From Sva-07 sp963716095 (GTDB lineage: Bacteria; Actinomycetota; Acidimicrobiia; Acidimicrobiales; Ilumatobacteraceae): a DNA stretch of 64,000 bases. Under the pieces are notes generated by a model. That model did no database searches. It saw only the letters and a list, made by a program, of their open reading frames with translations, and was not told where the DNA came from. Position numbers and translations under genes: made by a program. Below, piece by piece: positions 44,354 through 53,650 of the stretch. Where the stretch lies: the NCBI GenBank assembly GCA_963716095.1, contig CAVQSV010000003.1:1-64000 (forward strand), given 5' to 3'. The first letter of the stretch is position 1. Each line of letters starts with the position of its first letter.

Positions 44354-46892
44354 ATGGACACCACCTCGTTCCCACCACCGCGATCACCGTGGCCTGCGCC
44401 GGCGACACCCGCGCCCGCCGAGCCTGATCCTCGCTTCCCACAGCTGTCGGCTGCCGGATGGCTGGCAGCGACAGGAGCGTCACTGCTCCTGGTCGCCTCG
44501 GTCATCGTCGTGGCCGGCAACTGGGAATCGATCGACCCGGTCGTCCGCTTCTCGGGGCTGGTGGCCGCGCTGCTCGCGGTGTACTTCGTGGCGGAGGCAG
44601 GTCGGCGGCGGTTCCCCACCACGTCCATCTCGCTCGCCACGCTCGCTGCTTGTCTCACGGCCCCGGTGGGAATCGCGGCCGCAGCAACGCTCGGACAGCC
44701 GTGGGCGGTGTGCACGCTGGTCGGCGGCGTCGCAGCGCTCGCGGCCACCGAGGTGCAGTCGCAGCGCTGGAACATCGCCCCGCTGCAGGCAGCCACGGTC
44801 GTCGCCTTCGGGCTGGCGGCGGTCGGGTTCTCGGCGCTGACCGGCATCCCAGCCCCGGTCATCGGTGCGATCGCGGCCGTCGCCGGGGCACTGCTCGGTT
44901 CGAGACGTCGAGCCCTGACGCTCGCCGTCGCCGTCGGCGCCTCCCCGCTGCTCGTGGCGCTCGCCGATGCGGGCATCGGGACGGGGACCCTCGCCCGAAT
45001 CGGAGCGACGGGCGACGGGCTCGTGTGGTCGGCACCATTGTCGTGCACGATCGCCGCCGCCGTGATCGCCGTGCTCGCGCAACGCGCGGCAGAACGGCCC
45101 GCTCGCCGTCGTCAGCGTCGCGGTGTTCGGCTCGGGAGTCGTGACTTCGTTGATCAGCGGCGACGTCGGCAACATCTTCTGGTTCTGCGTCCCGGCGATC
45201 GTCCTGCTCGCCATCGAGGCCATCGCGGCGACCCGGACCGATTCGATCTGGCGTCAACTCGCTCGCACGGTCACGGTGCCGCTCGGCACTGGGCTGACCA
45301 CCGCCGCCCTGGTCTCGCCGTTCGTGGCTCTGATCGCCCGTTGGGATCTTCCGGCGCATGTGGTCGCCGACGACCGCTGGTACCTCCCGCTCGCGAGTTG
45401 GAGCGTGGCGTTGCTCGCCGTTGCCACCGGCACCGCCCGACGCGTCGGTGGCGGCTGGTCGTCGCTGGCACCGCTCGCCGCGACTGCCGCGTCGATGTCG
45501 ACGCTGGCGATGGCCGGCGCACCGATGTGGAGCTTCGCCGTCGCTGCCCTGGTGGGCTGGATCGCGATCACTGCGGCGACGCCCTGGGCGTGGTGGGACC
45601 TCACGACGGCTGCGCTGGCCTCGTGGGTGCTGCTCGCTTCGTTTGTCGACGAAGGCCTGCCTGTGTTCTGGTTCACTGCCCTGGCCGTCACCGGAGCGCT
45701 CACCGTCGTGAGCTGTTCGGTCGTCGATCGCTGCGACGCCGGAGTCCGCTCGATCGTCGCCGCAGCGCTCGCCGCGATCGGGACCAGTACGGAAGTCGAC
45801 GCCATCGCGACGGTCTCGGAGTCGACGCCGTTTCAGCTCAGCACGTTGGTGTTCGTCGGACTGATCGGTCTTGCCGCAAGCATTCGCCCCGAGCGTTCGA
45901 CGTTGCCGCTCGCGATCGCCGGGTACGTCACGCTCTTGGCGATCACCGACGATCCGAGTGGTGCGATCGGCTGGTTCGCCGTGGCGACCACGGCGGCGCT
46001 CGCTGGGGCCGTGGCCGGCTCGTCGCGCTCGGTGGCCGGGTTCAGATCCCACCTCGCGGTCGGCATCGGGACGATCGCCGGCGGGCTGGCCTTGGCAGCC
46101 GCCGGTGTCGACGCCGGCACGAGCGCCATCGCGGCCAGCCTCGTCGCGATCGGCCTGACCGGACTGTCCATGCTCGACCGGCGCCTGGTCGTCGGGCTGA
46201 CCGCCGGTGTGGTCGCTTCGACGATCGCGGTGTTCGCGAGCGGCGCGGCGAGTCCGATCTTCACGTCGGTTGCCACCATCGTGCTCGGCGCCCAGCTCAT
46301 CGCCGTCGGAGCGACGTCCGGTCGGCAGTGGTTGCTCCCGGCGGGCGCCGTGCTCGCGGGCGCCGCGACCGTGAGCCTGTGGTGGACGACGGGCACGAAT
46401 CAGTGGATGATCGACGCGATCGCCCCGTACGGCGCCGACGGCGGAGACGTCGCACTGGCTGCTGTCGGCGCTGCACTGTTGACCGGAGGCTGGCTGTTGC
46501 GCAGGACGCTCGCCGTGTCGAGTTGGTTGGCCTACTCCCCCGGCCTCGGCATGGTCGGCACCTGGCTGGTCGCCACGCAACTCGAAACAGGAACCGACTG
46601 GGCGACGTTCGGCGCACTGGCCGTGGGTACTGTCGCCCTGGCGATCGGCGGCGTGAGACGCCTCGGCGCCCCGCTCGTGCTCGGCACGCTGATGGTGGTC
46701 GCCACGATGCTGATGTCGGCGGGCCCTCGCCTGGCGGCGACCCCGACCTGGGTGTGGATCGCCGTCGGCGGCATCGGGCTGCTCGTGATCGCGGCGCTCA
46801 TCGAACGGTCGGAGCGCCCGCTCCTGCCGGTCGGGCGACGCAGCGATCAGCAGCGGTCGCTGCTCGAGCAGTTCTGCGAGGAGTTCCAGTGA
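44354..46892 (+). CDS. Large polytopic membrane protein (one frameshift)
   Basis: About 846 residues after repair, with roughly 25 hydrophobic segments and almost no soluble part. The first 35 residues are Pro-rich (SFPPPRSPWPAPATPAP). The first helix region, LSAAGWLAATGASLLLVASVIVVAGNWESIDPVVRFSGL, resembles the start of DUF2157-like membrane proteins. The frame breaks near 45085 in CAACGCGCGG. One added CG gives LAQRARQNGPLAVVSV. A ribosome site (GGAGG) sits 4 bases before the ATG. No transport or enzyme motif is visible; function unknown. Confidence 0.75.
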
Positions 46893-46913
46893 GTGGCTGG
46901 TCGCCGCTGCGAC

Positions 46914-47108
46914 TCAGAGGGTGAGGACGAGCACGCCGATCACGGCCAGGATGCCGATCAACCCGATGGTCACCATCTTGGCCGGGGAACCGAAGTTCTC
47001 TGTCTTGTGGGCCTCGTGTTCCCACTGCTGGTTCGCGGGTGAACCCACCTTCGGTAGGTGCTTCGACTTCTCGTGGCCCTTGCGCGGCTTGCTCGTGCTG
47101 CTTCCCAC
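46914..47108 (-). CDS. Small single-helix membrane protein
   Basis: 64 residues. A Lys/His/Ser-rich N-terminal half (SSTSKPRKGHEKSKHLPKVG) precedes one C-terminal membrane helix (MVTIGLIGILAVIGVLVLTL). It is like the short actinobacterial 'cell-division CrgA-like' proteins in topology, but it has one helix only, not two. It follows uvrB by 10 bases in the opposite direction of nothing else: both are on the minus strand, so it starts just before the uvrB stop region ends upstream. Confidence 0.55.
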   Translation of the reverse strand: MGSSTSKPRKGHEKSKHLPKVGSPANQQWEHEAHKTENFGSPAKMVTIGLIGILAVIGVLVLTL

Positions 47109-47118
47109 GGCCTCGACG

Positions 47119-49209
47119 CTACTGGGCGTCGCGGAGCTCGCGGCGGAGGTCGTTGATCTCGTCGCGCAATTTGGCGGCGTACTCGAACTTGAGCTCGGCG
47201 GAGGCCTCGTGCATCTCCGCCTCGAGCGTCTGGATGAGGCGGGCGAGTTCCTGCTGCGGCAGCGACTTGAGGTCGCGCTGCACCTTGTCGCGCTCGCGCT
47301 GGCGACGACGATCCTTGCCCGGGACCGGCGCCGTGTCGTCGGGGCGCAGCAGCGACAGGATGTCGCCGACCGCTTTGCGAATGGTCTGAGGGTTGATGCC
47401 GTGCTCTTCGTTGTACGCCAGTTGCACTTTGCGGCGGCGCTGCGTCTCGTCGATCGCCGCCTGCATCGACCTGGTGATCGTGTCGGCGTACATCACGACC
47501 TGACCGTCGACGTTGCGAGCGGCGCGACCCATCGTCTGGATCAGCGACGTCTGCGACCGGAGGAACCCTTCTTTGTCGGCGTCGAGGATGCACACCAGCG
47601 ACACCTCAGGGAGGTCGAGGCCCTCGCGCAACAAGTTGATGCCGACGAGGACGTCGAAGTCGCCGAGGCGAAGCCCGCGCAGGATCTCGATGCGTTGAAT
47701 CGTGTCGATGTTCGAGTGCAGATACCGCACCCGCAGCCCCTGTTCGAGGAGATAGTCGGTGAGGTCCTCGGCCATCTTCTTGGTGAGCGTGGTGACGAGC
47801 ACGCGATCGCCACGGGCGATGCGGTCGTTGACCATCTCCATCAGGTCGTCGATCTGACCCTTGGTCGGGCGGATGATCGCTTCGGGATCGACCAGGCCGG
47901 TCGGCCGGACGATCTGCTCGACGACCTTGGTCGACACCCGGAGTTCGTAGTCGCTCGGCGTGGCGGACAGGAACACGCACTGGTTGACGCGTTCGAGCAC
48001 TTCTTCGAAGGTGAGCGGCCGGTTGTCGCGCGCCGACGGGAGCCGGAAACCGTGGTCGACCAACATGTCCTTGCGGCTGCGGTCGCCGGCGAACTGCCCG
48101 TGCAACTGCGGCACGGCGACGTGGCTCTCGTCGATGACCAGCAAGTAGTCGTCGGGGAAGTAGTCGAGCAGGGTGAACGGCGGTTCGCCGGGCTGGCGAG
48201 CGTCCATGTGCATCGAGTAGTTCTCGATGCCGTTGCAGTAGCCGACTTCGCTCATCATCTCGAGGTCGTACTGGGTGCGCATGCGCAGGCGTTGCGCTTC
48301 GAGCAGCTTGTCGTTCTCCTCGAACCACTTGAGCCGTTCCTGCAGCTCGACCTCGATGCCGGCCATCGCGGTGCGCAACCGTTCGGGTCCGGTGACGTAG
48401 TGGGTGGCGGGGAACACGTGGGCGCGCTGCATCTCGCTGAGCTGCTCGCCGGTGAGCGGGTCGATCGTGGTGATCCGGTCGACGGTGTCACCGAACATCT
48501 CGATGCGCAGCACGCTCTCTTCGTATGCGGGGTGGACCTCGATCGTGTCACCGCGCACCCGGAAGTTGCCCCGGCCGAGCGTCATGTCGTTGCGGTCGTA
48601 CTGCATGTCGACCAAGCGGCGCAGGATGTTGCGCATGTCGTAGTCGACACCCACGGAGAGATCGAGCAGGTTGCCGCGGTACTCGTCGGGGTTGCCCATG
48701 CCGTAGATGCACGACACCGATGCGACCACGATCACGTCACGGCGGGTGAGCAGTGCCGCCGTCGCCGAGTGGCGCAGCCGATCGATCTCGTCGTTGATCG
48801 ACGAGTCCTTCTCGATGTAGGTGTCACTCGACGGGATGTACGCCTCGGGTTGGTAGTAGTCGTAGTAGCTGACGAAGTACTCGACCCGGTTGTCCGGGAA
48901 GAACTCACGCATCTCCTGTGCCAGCTGTGCAGCGAGCGACTTGTTCGGTGCAAGGATCAACGTCGGCCGCTGCGTCTGCTCGATCGTCCACGCAATGGTG
49001 GCCGACTTGCCCGAGCCGGTGATGCCGAGCAGGGTTTGGAATCGCTCACCGTCGTCGATGCCCTTGCTGAGCGCCGCAACCGCTTGCGGTTGGTCGCCAG
49101 CGGGCTCGAAGTCGGACACCACCCTGAACTTCGCGTCGTCGAGCGCGGCGTAGTTGCTGGCAGGCGCCGCCTGGAGCAGCACTTCGTCAGGCGTGAGGGT
49201 CTCTGACAT
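47119..49209 (-). CDS. uvrB: Excinuclease ABC subunit B
   Basis: 696 residues, DNA-loading helicase-like subunit of nucleotide-excision repair. Walker A GITGSGKSATIA, damage-probing beta-hairpin YYQPEAYIPSSDTYIEKD, Walker B LLVIDESHV, helicase motifs VFLSATPSDYE, GINLLREGLDLPEVSLV and TMGRAARN. The C-terminal UVR motif (ELARLIQTLEAEMHEAS...FEYAAKLRDEINDLR) binds UvrC. The start at 49209 (SETLTPDEVLL) is preferred over an upstream ATG whose extra residues are not family sequence. A LexA box lies 19 bases upstream. Intact. Confidence 0.97.
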   Translation of the reverse strand: MSETLTPDEVLLQAAPASNYAALDDAKFRVVSDFEPAGDQPQAVAALSKGIDDGERFQTLLGITGSGKSATIAWTIEQTQRPTLILAPNKSLAAQLAQEMREFFPDNRVEYFVSYYDYYQPEAYIPSSDTYIEKDSSINDEIDRLRHSATAALLTRRDVIVVASVSCIYGMGNPDEYRGNLLDLSVGVDYDMRNILRRLVDMQYDRNDMTLGRGNFRVRGDTIEVHPAYEESVLRIEMFGDTVDRITTIDPLTGEQLSEMQRAHVFPATHYVTGPERLRTAMAGIEVELQERLKWFEENDKLLEAQRLRMRTQYDLEMMSEVGYCNGIENYSMHMDARQPGEPPFTLLDYFPDDYLLVIDESHVAVPQLHGQFAGDRSRKDMLVDHGFRLPSARDNRPLTFEEVLERVNQCVFLSATPSDYELRVSTKVVEQIVRPTGLVDPEAIIRPTKGQIDDLMEMVNDRIARGDRVLVTTLTKKMAEDLTDYLLEQGLRVRYLHSNIDTIQRIEILRGLRLGDFDVLVGINLLREGLDLPEVSLVCILDADKEGFLRSQTSLIQTMGRAARNVDGQVVMYADTITRSMQAAIDETQRRRKVQLAYNEEHGINPQTIRKAVGDILSLLRPDDTAPVPGKDRRRQRERDKVQRDLKSLPQQELARLIQTLEAEMHEASAELKFEYAAKLRDEINDLRRELRDAQ

Positions 49210-49227
49210 CCCCGACACGCTAGCTCG

Positions 49228-49241
49228 GGAACACCTGTTCG
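49228..49241. promoter_or_regulatory. LexA (SOS) box between uvrB and the helicase gene
   Basis: GGAACACCTGTTCG, read on the minus strand as CGAACAGGTGTTCC, fits CGAAC-N4-GTTCG with one mismatch. It is at the same distance (19 bases) from the uvrB start as the uvrA box is from uvrA. It could also act on the helicase promoter, 124 bases away on the other side. Confidence 0.75.
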
Positions 49242-49263
49242 CACGCGCGCTGGGGCCCACAGC

Positions 49264-49302
49264 GGTGAGCGAGCGGACCAGATACGGCCACTTCGCTCAT
49301 CG
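49264..49302. repeat. GCGATGAG palindrome, class 1, copy 6
   Basis: Left arm GTGAGCGAG(C)GA-like and right arm TTCGCTCATCGC, with the loop GGACCAGATACGGCCAC. This copy lies between divergent genes (uvrB and the helicase), unlike the others. A pure terminator role for the family is therefore unlikely. Confidence 0.75.
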
Positions 49303-49364
49303 CTCGGGTGGGAGGCGACCGAGGGCTTGGCGCTCGGGGTTGGCCCACCTCGTACAGTGAGGCG

Positions 49365-51380
49365 GTGGATGTCGACGCGCTGATCGCCGATCTGGACGCC
49401 GACCAGCGCGCTGCCGTCACCACCGAATCGCGGCTGGTCGCCGTGATCGCGGGCGCCGGCTCTGGCAAGACGAGGGTGCTGAGCCGACGAATCGCCTACC
49501 GCATCGCCACCGAGACCGCCGACGCCCGGCACACCCTTGCGCTCACGTTCACCCGTGAAGCCGCCGGTGAGATGCGCAAGCGGCTCCATCGGCTCGGATT
49601 GCGCGATCACGTCGAGGCCGGCACGTTCCACTCGGTGATGCTCGGTGTGCTCAAGCAGCGCTGGGCCGACGCCGAGCGGCGCCCGCTCACCGTCGTCAAC
49701 GATCGACGGCGCCTCGTCGGCGACACGATCGATGCCGGCGACCGACGAAGCCTGCCGGCGTACCTCGCCGAGATCGACTGGGCCGCCGCGCGAGGCATCG
49801 ACGCAACCAACTACGCCGCGGCGGCTCGACGCGAACAGCGGCATCCCGCCCCCGGCGTCGACCGGTGTGCGGCCGTCTACTCCGACTACCAGACGCTCAA
49901 GAAGCGTCGAGGAGTCATCGACTTCGACGACGTCCTCGCGCACACCATCCGCGATCTTCGACACGACAACGACTTCGGTGACGCTGTCCGCTGGCGGTTC
50001 CGTCACCTCCTGGTCGACGAGGCACAAGACCTCAACCCACTGCAGCATGCACTCGTCGATCTGCTGCGCTCCGGCCGCGACGATCTGTTCCTGGTCGGCG
50101 ATCCGTCGCAGGCCATCTACGGGTTCAACGGCGCCGACCCCACGCTGCTCGTCGACGTCGAGACGCGCTTCCCGGGCATCGAGATCGTGCGCCTTCCGGT
50201 CAACCACCGAAGCACCCCTCAGATCGTCAGCGCCGGCGTCCACGTGTTGACCGTCACCGACCAACCGAGTCCGTTGGTCTCCGACCGGGCCGATGGACCG
50301 TCGGTCGAACGGATCGTCGGCGACGACGAGGCCGACGAAGCCCGCCAGATCGCCAGGCTCCTCCTGCGGTGCGACCCGAACCTCGTTCGCACCGGAGAGG
50401 TCGCTGTGCTCGCGCGGACCCATGCCCAACTCGGCCCCATCGCCGACGCCCTCGAGAACGCCGGGCTCCCGGTCCGACGAAACGCCACCGCTCAGGGGAC
50501 ACCGTTGCAGGCTGCGGTCCGTCAGGCAGCGGCGCTCGGCTCGGCGTCGCGGTTGCGGGGTTGGGCTCACGACATCCTCGATGCGCCGCCTCCACCGCAA
50601 TCGTTGCGACACCGCACGCACGATCGTCACCGCGCGACCGACGGTCGACCGCCGTCCACACCGTTCGCCGACGAGCAGCACGCGCCGGCATCTGATGCCG
50701 ACGCCGAGCGTCGAGTCGCAGCGGCCGTTCTCGAGTTCCTTCGCGAACAGACGCTCGGCGACGGCGCGGGCTTTCGGGCATGGGTGGCCACCACGAACCC
50801 GTTCGAGGATGCGTCGACCGATGGCGTCGACCTGCTGACCTTTCACGCCGCGAAGGGGCGCGAGTGGCACACGGTGATCGTCTCCGGCGTGGAGAGCAGC
50901 CTGATGCCACACAAGTCGGCCACCACCGTGGCAGCGAAGACCGAGGAGGGCCGACTGCTCTACGTGGCACTGACGCGGGCGACCGATCAACTCGTGGTGA
51001 CCCAGGCCGGCCGACGTGGCGGGTACGCCCGAACCGTCAGCCCGTTCATCGCCGACCTCGACCTGAGCGCTGCACCTCCCGCTCCCCCGCCGCGACGCGT
51101 ACGAGCCACCATCGATCCGCTGATCGGCGAGTTGCGGGCCTGGCGAGACGAGTCGGCACGGCGCGCCGACATCTTGCCGACACAGTTGTGCAGCGACCGC
51201 GACCTCTCGTCGATCGCACGGGAACGCCCGATGACGGTCGAAGAACTGGTGGACGTGACGTCGTTCGGCCAGATCACCGCCGAGCGGCTCGCCCCTCAGA
51301 TCCTCGACCTGGTCAAGGCGTCACCGAACGCCGGCGACCGGATGGCTCAGTCGGCGAGATCGACGATCACGGGAGCGTGA
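49365..51380 (+). CDS. UvrD2-like SF1 DNA helicase
   Basis: 671 residues. Q-motif and Walker A: DLDADQRAAVTT, VIAGAGSGKTRVL. Others: TLALTFTREAAGEMRKRL, AGTFHSVMLGVLKQR, Walker B HLLVDEAQDLN, GDPSQAIYGFNGADP, LPVNHRST, LTFHAAKGREWHTVIVSGVE and EGRLLYVALTRATDQL. An HRDC-like domain closes it (RAWRDESARRADILPTQLCSDRDLSSIARERPMTVEELVDV in pieces). The HRDC end matches the UvrD2 class of mycobacteria. The starting GTG at 49365 has GGCG rather than a strong ribosome site. Its end overlaps the convergent exonuclease gene by 34 bases. The nearby LexA box hints at SOS control. Confidence 0.9.
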   Translation: MDVDALIADLDADQRAAVTTESRLVAVIAGAGSGKTRVLSRRIAYRIATETADARHTLALTFTREAAGEMRKRLHRLGLRDHVEAGTFHSVMLGVLKQRWADAERRPLTVVNDRRRLVGDTIDAGDRRSLPAYLAEIDWAAARGIDATNYAAAARREQRHPAPGVDRCAAVYSDYQTLKKRRGVIDFDDVLAHTIRDLRHDNDFGDAVRWRFRHLLVDEAQDLNPLQHALVDLLRSGRDDLFLVGDPSQAIYGFNGADPTLLVDVETRFPGIEIVRLPVNHRSTPQIVSAGVHVLTVTDQPSPLVSDRADGPSVERIVGDDEADEARQIARLLLRCDPNLVRTGEVAVLARTHAQLGPIADALENAGLPVRRNATAQGTPLQAAVRQAAALGSASRLRGWAHDILDAPPPPQSLRHRTHDRHRATDGRPPSTPFADEQHAPASDADAERRVAAAVLEFLREQTLGDGAGFRAWVATTNPFEDASTDGVDLLTFHAAKGREWHTVIVSGVESSLMPHKSATTVAAKTEEGRLLYVALTRATDQLVVTQAGRRGGYARTVSPFIADLDLSAAPPAPPPRRVRATIDPLIGELRAWRDESARRADILPTQLCSDRDLSSIARERPMTVEELVDVTSFGQITAERLAPQILDLVKASPNAGDRMAQSARSTITGA

Positions 51381-52120
51381 TCACTCGGCTGCTTGCCCTT
51401 GCGGGCATTGCGGTCGACGACGCACCACTCGGCACGTTCGGCTGCGGACTTCGAGCACATCAACAGGTCGATGCGCATGCCGCGACCCTGATGGAAGTCG
51501 CCGCCGCGGTAGTCCCACCACGAGTACACGCGATCGTCGCTGTGCTGCTGACGGAACACGTCGACCAATCCCCACGATTCGATCGCCGTCAACCGGTCGC
51601 GCTCGGGCTGACTGACGTGCGTGGCGCCGACGAGTTTGGCGGGGTCGTGCACGTCCCGGTCGTCGGGCGCGATGTTGTAGTCACCACCGACGATGACATC
51701 GCCCGACGGGTCGGTGTCGGCATCGAGGTGAGCGACGAGCCGATCGAGCCACGACAGCTTGTAGGTGTAGTGGTCGTCGTCGAGCGACCGGCCGTTGGGG
51801 ACGTAGACGCTGCTCACGCGAACTCCGCCGCACGTGGCAGTGATGATTCGGGCGTCGGGGTCCGGCTCGACGTCGCCGGCGAAGTTCGTGACGACATCAT
51901 CGATCCCGACCTTCGACAGGATGGCGACTCCATTCCACTGGCCCTGGCCGTAGTGCGCGCTCTCGTAGCCGAGCGCAGTGAAGGCCAACCCCGGGAAGGC
52001 ATCGTCGGCGAGTTTGGTCTCCTGCAGGAGCAGCACGTCGGGCTGCACCTCGGTGATCCACTCCTCGACGCGCTCCTGTCGGGCTCGGAGCGAATTGATG
52101 TTCCAGGTGACGACTCTCAC
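51347..52120 (-). CDS. xth: Exodeoxyribonuclease III / AP endonuclease (ExoA-like)
   Basis: 257 residues. It cuts DNA at abasic sites and trims 3' ends. Catalytic motifs: VVTWNINSLRAR, LLLQETKL (metal Glu), VSSVYVPNGR, VIVGGDYNIAP (Asp-Asn pair), YSWWDYRGGDFHQGRGMRIDLLM, and the closing SDHAPVIVDL with Asp-His. Complete length for the family. It is next to the minus-strand NYN protein gene (1-base gap) and may share its transcript. Confidence 0.93.
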   Translation of the reverse strand: MRVVTWNINSLRARQERVEEWITEVQPDVLLLQETKLADDAFPGLAFTALGYESAHYGQGQWNGVAILSKVGIDDVVTNFAGDVEPDPDARIITATCGGVRVSSVYVPNGRSLDDDHYTYKLSWLDRLVAHLDADTDPSGDVIVGGDYNIAPDDRDVHDPAKLVGATHVSQPERDRLTAIESWGLVDVFRQQHSDDRVYSWWDYRGGDFHQGRGMRIDLLMCSKSAAERAEWCVVDRNARKGKQPSDHAPVIVDLAD

Positions 52121-52121
52121 G

Positions 52122-53534
52122 TCATGCGCCCGTGTCCGTCGTGGGAGCAGCTGACTTCTTCGCTGCAGACTTCCTGGCTGCCGGCTTCTTCGCCGGCGCC
52201 TTCTTCACTGCCGGCTTCTTCGCCGGCGCCTTCTTCACTGCCGGCTTCTTCGCCGGCGCCTTCTTCACTGCCGGCGTCTTCACTGCCGGCTTCTTCGCCG
52301 GCGTCTTCTTTGCTGCCGGCTTCTTCGCCGGCGTCTTCTTTGCTGGCGTCTTCGCCGGCGCCTTCTTCACTGCCGCCTTCTTCGCCGGCGTCTTCTTTGC
52401 TGCTGGCTTCTTCGCTGGCGTCTTCTTTGCTGGCGTCTTCTTTGCTGGCGTCTTCTTTGCTGCTGCCTTCTTCGCAGGTGCCTTCTTCGCAGGGGCGGGT
52501 TGCTCGTCACCGACCTCTGCAGCGCGCTCAGCAGCTGCTTCGGCGGCCTGCTCGGCCTTCGCCTCAGCGATCGCCGCGTCAGCCATGTCGGGCACCGCAC
52601 AGTCGATGCTGCGTCGCAACGGGGCAAAACTGACGACCACCAACGTCACCGACTCACCGAGCTGCATCACCTTGCGTGCGCTCGTCGGCGCAGGATCGGC
52701 CAGCAGGCGCAGCGGCACGTAGCCGCGCACCCCGTTCTCGCCGATCGAGATGTAGGCGCCATGGGATGAGTACGACTCGACGGTGCCGTTCACACTCGTA
52801 CCCACCGGGTGGTGCTCGACGAACTCGAGGAACGGCATCAGCTCGTTGACCGGCTCGCCACCCTTCGGCGTCGACCGCTTGCGTTGGTCACCACGTGACC
52901 CCTTCGCTGGAGCATCGCTCTTGACGTCCTCGGGCTCGGCGGGCCTGTTCGCACGTCGCCCAGGCGGAGGCGACGTCGGTACCGGCATCGGCTCCATGGC
53001 CTCCGCGCTGGTCTTGCGACCACCGCGGCCCTTGTCGCTCTCCTTCTTCGAACCACGTCGCGACCCACCGCGCGAGGAACCCGTCGCCTTGCGGCTCACC
53101 GGGCCGCGAACCGGATTTCGATCGACGAACACCCAGCCGACATGCGGAACCGGCTTGCCGCCGACCAGGCGCCCCTCGTCGAACAGCCACTCGTAGTCGC
53201 CATGGAACTCCTGGAACGAGTCGTTCGACAGGATCGAGGCGTTCGCCTTCTGCGCGATGCTGAGCACGAATGCGTCGCCCCGGCCGACCGCGCCGGCGGG
53301 AGGTGCGACGAGTTCGTTGTTCGAGATGCCCTCCTCGAACTCCTTCACTTCCTTCTTGTCGATGCGATGACCGAAGGTGGCGTCGACGACCACGGTGATC
53401 GACGTCTGCGGATACTCCTCCATGAACGCCATCACCGCCTCGTTCAGCTGGGCAAGGCTGGGCAACGAACGGCCCTCGGTGGCGATGTTGGACCCGTCGA
53501 CCACGACGTGGTTCGGCCCTTTCGATGATGTCAT
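52122..53534 (-). CDS. NYN-type ribonuclease with S1-like domain and histone-H1-like tail
   Basis: 470 residues. Residues 1-150: Zc3h12a-type NYN/PIN nuclease (VVVDGSNIATEGR with the catalytic Asp, TVVVDATFGHR, GRGDAFVLSIAQKANASILSNDSFQEF). About 150-230: basic, Ser/Arg-rich linker. About 240-320: S1-like RNA-binding fold (VGTSVNGTVESYSSHGAYISIGENGVRGYVPLRLL). About 340-470: tail of repeated KKAPAKKPA/KKTPAKK units like histone H1 or mycobacterial HupB. It combines RNA cutting with an RNA-binding domain and a polybasic tail, so action on folded or DNA-bound RNA is likely. Complete; start ATG 53534. Confidence 0.85.
   Translation of the reverse strand: MTSSKGPNHVVVDGSNIATEGRSLPSLAQLNEAVMAFMEEYPQTSITVVVDATFGHRIDKKEVKEFEEGISNNELVAPPAGAVGRGDAFVLSIAQKANASILSNDSFQEFHGDYEWLFDEGRLVGGKPVPHVGWVFVDRNPVRGPVSRKATGSSRGGSRRGSKKESDKGRGGRKTSAEAMEPMPVPTSPPPGRRANRPAEPEDVKSDAPAKGSRGDQRKRSTPKGGEPVNELMPFLEFVEHHPVGTSVNGTVESYSSHGAYISIGENGVRGYVPLRLLADPAPTSARKVMQLGESVTLVVVSFAPLRRSIDCAVPDMADAAIAEAKAEQAAEAAAERAAEVGDEQPAPAKKAPAKKAAAKKTPAKKTPAKKTPAKKPAAKKTPAKKAAVKKAPAKTPAKKTPAKKPAAKKTPAKKPAVKTPAVKKAPAKKPAVKKAPAKKPAVKKAPAKKPAARKSAAKKSAAPTTDTGA
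52170..52500 (-). repeat. Tandem repeat coding for the Lys-Ala-Pro tail
   Basis: A 30-base unit (about TTCTTCACTGCCGGCTTCTTCGCCGGCGCC on the plus strand, shown only by its pieces TTCTTCGCCGGCG and TTCTTCACTGCCGGC) repeats at least three times exactly (52200-52270). Looser 15-base units follow. Each 15 bases give one K-K-(A/T)-P-A. Copy number is likely to vary between strains by slippage. Confidence 0.8.
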
Positions 53535-53650
53535 TGCTTCTCTTCCTGAGTCGTTGAGGGCACGCGGGGCGAGATGACCATCGATACATCGCGAGATGAA
53601 CCCAGGTCGATCACGTCCGCTGCCGCATCGTCATCGTAGGCTCGCCGACC

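Noticed and set aside
50780..52633. 617-residue plus-strand open frame rich in Ser/Pro/Ala
   Set aside because: It is the antisense of exonuclease III and of the repeated Lys-Ala-Pro tail of the NYN protein. The low-complexity repeat keeps several frames open.
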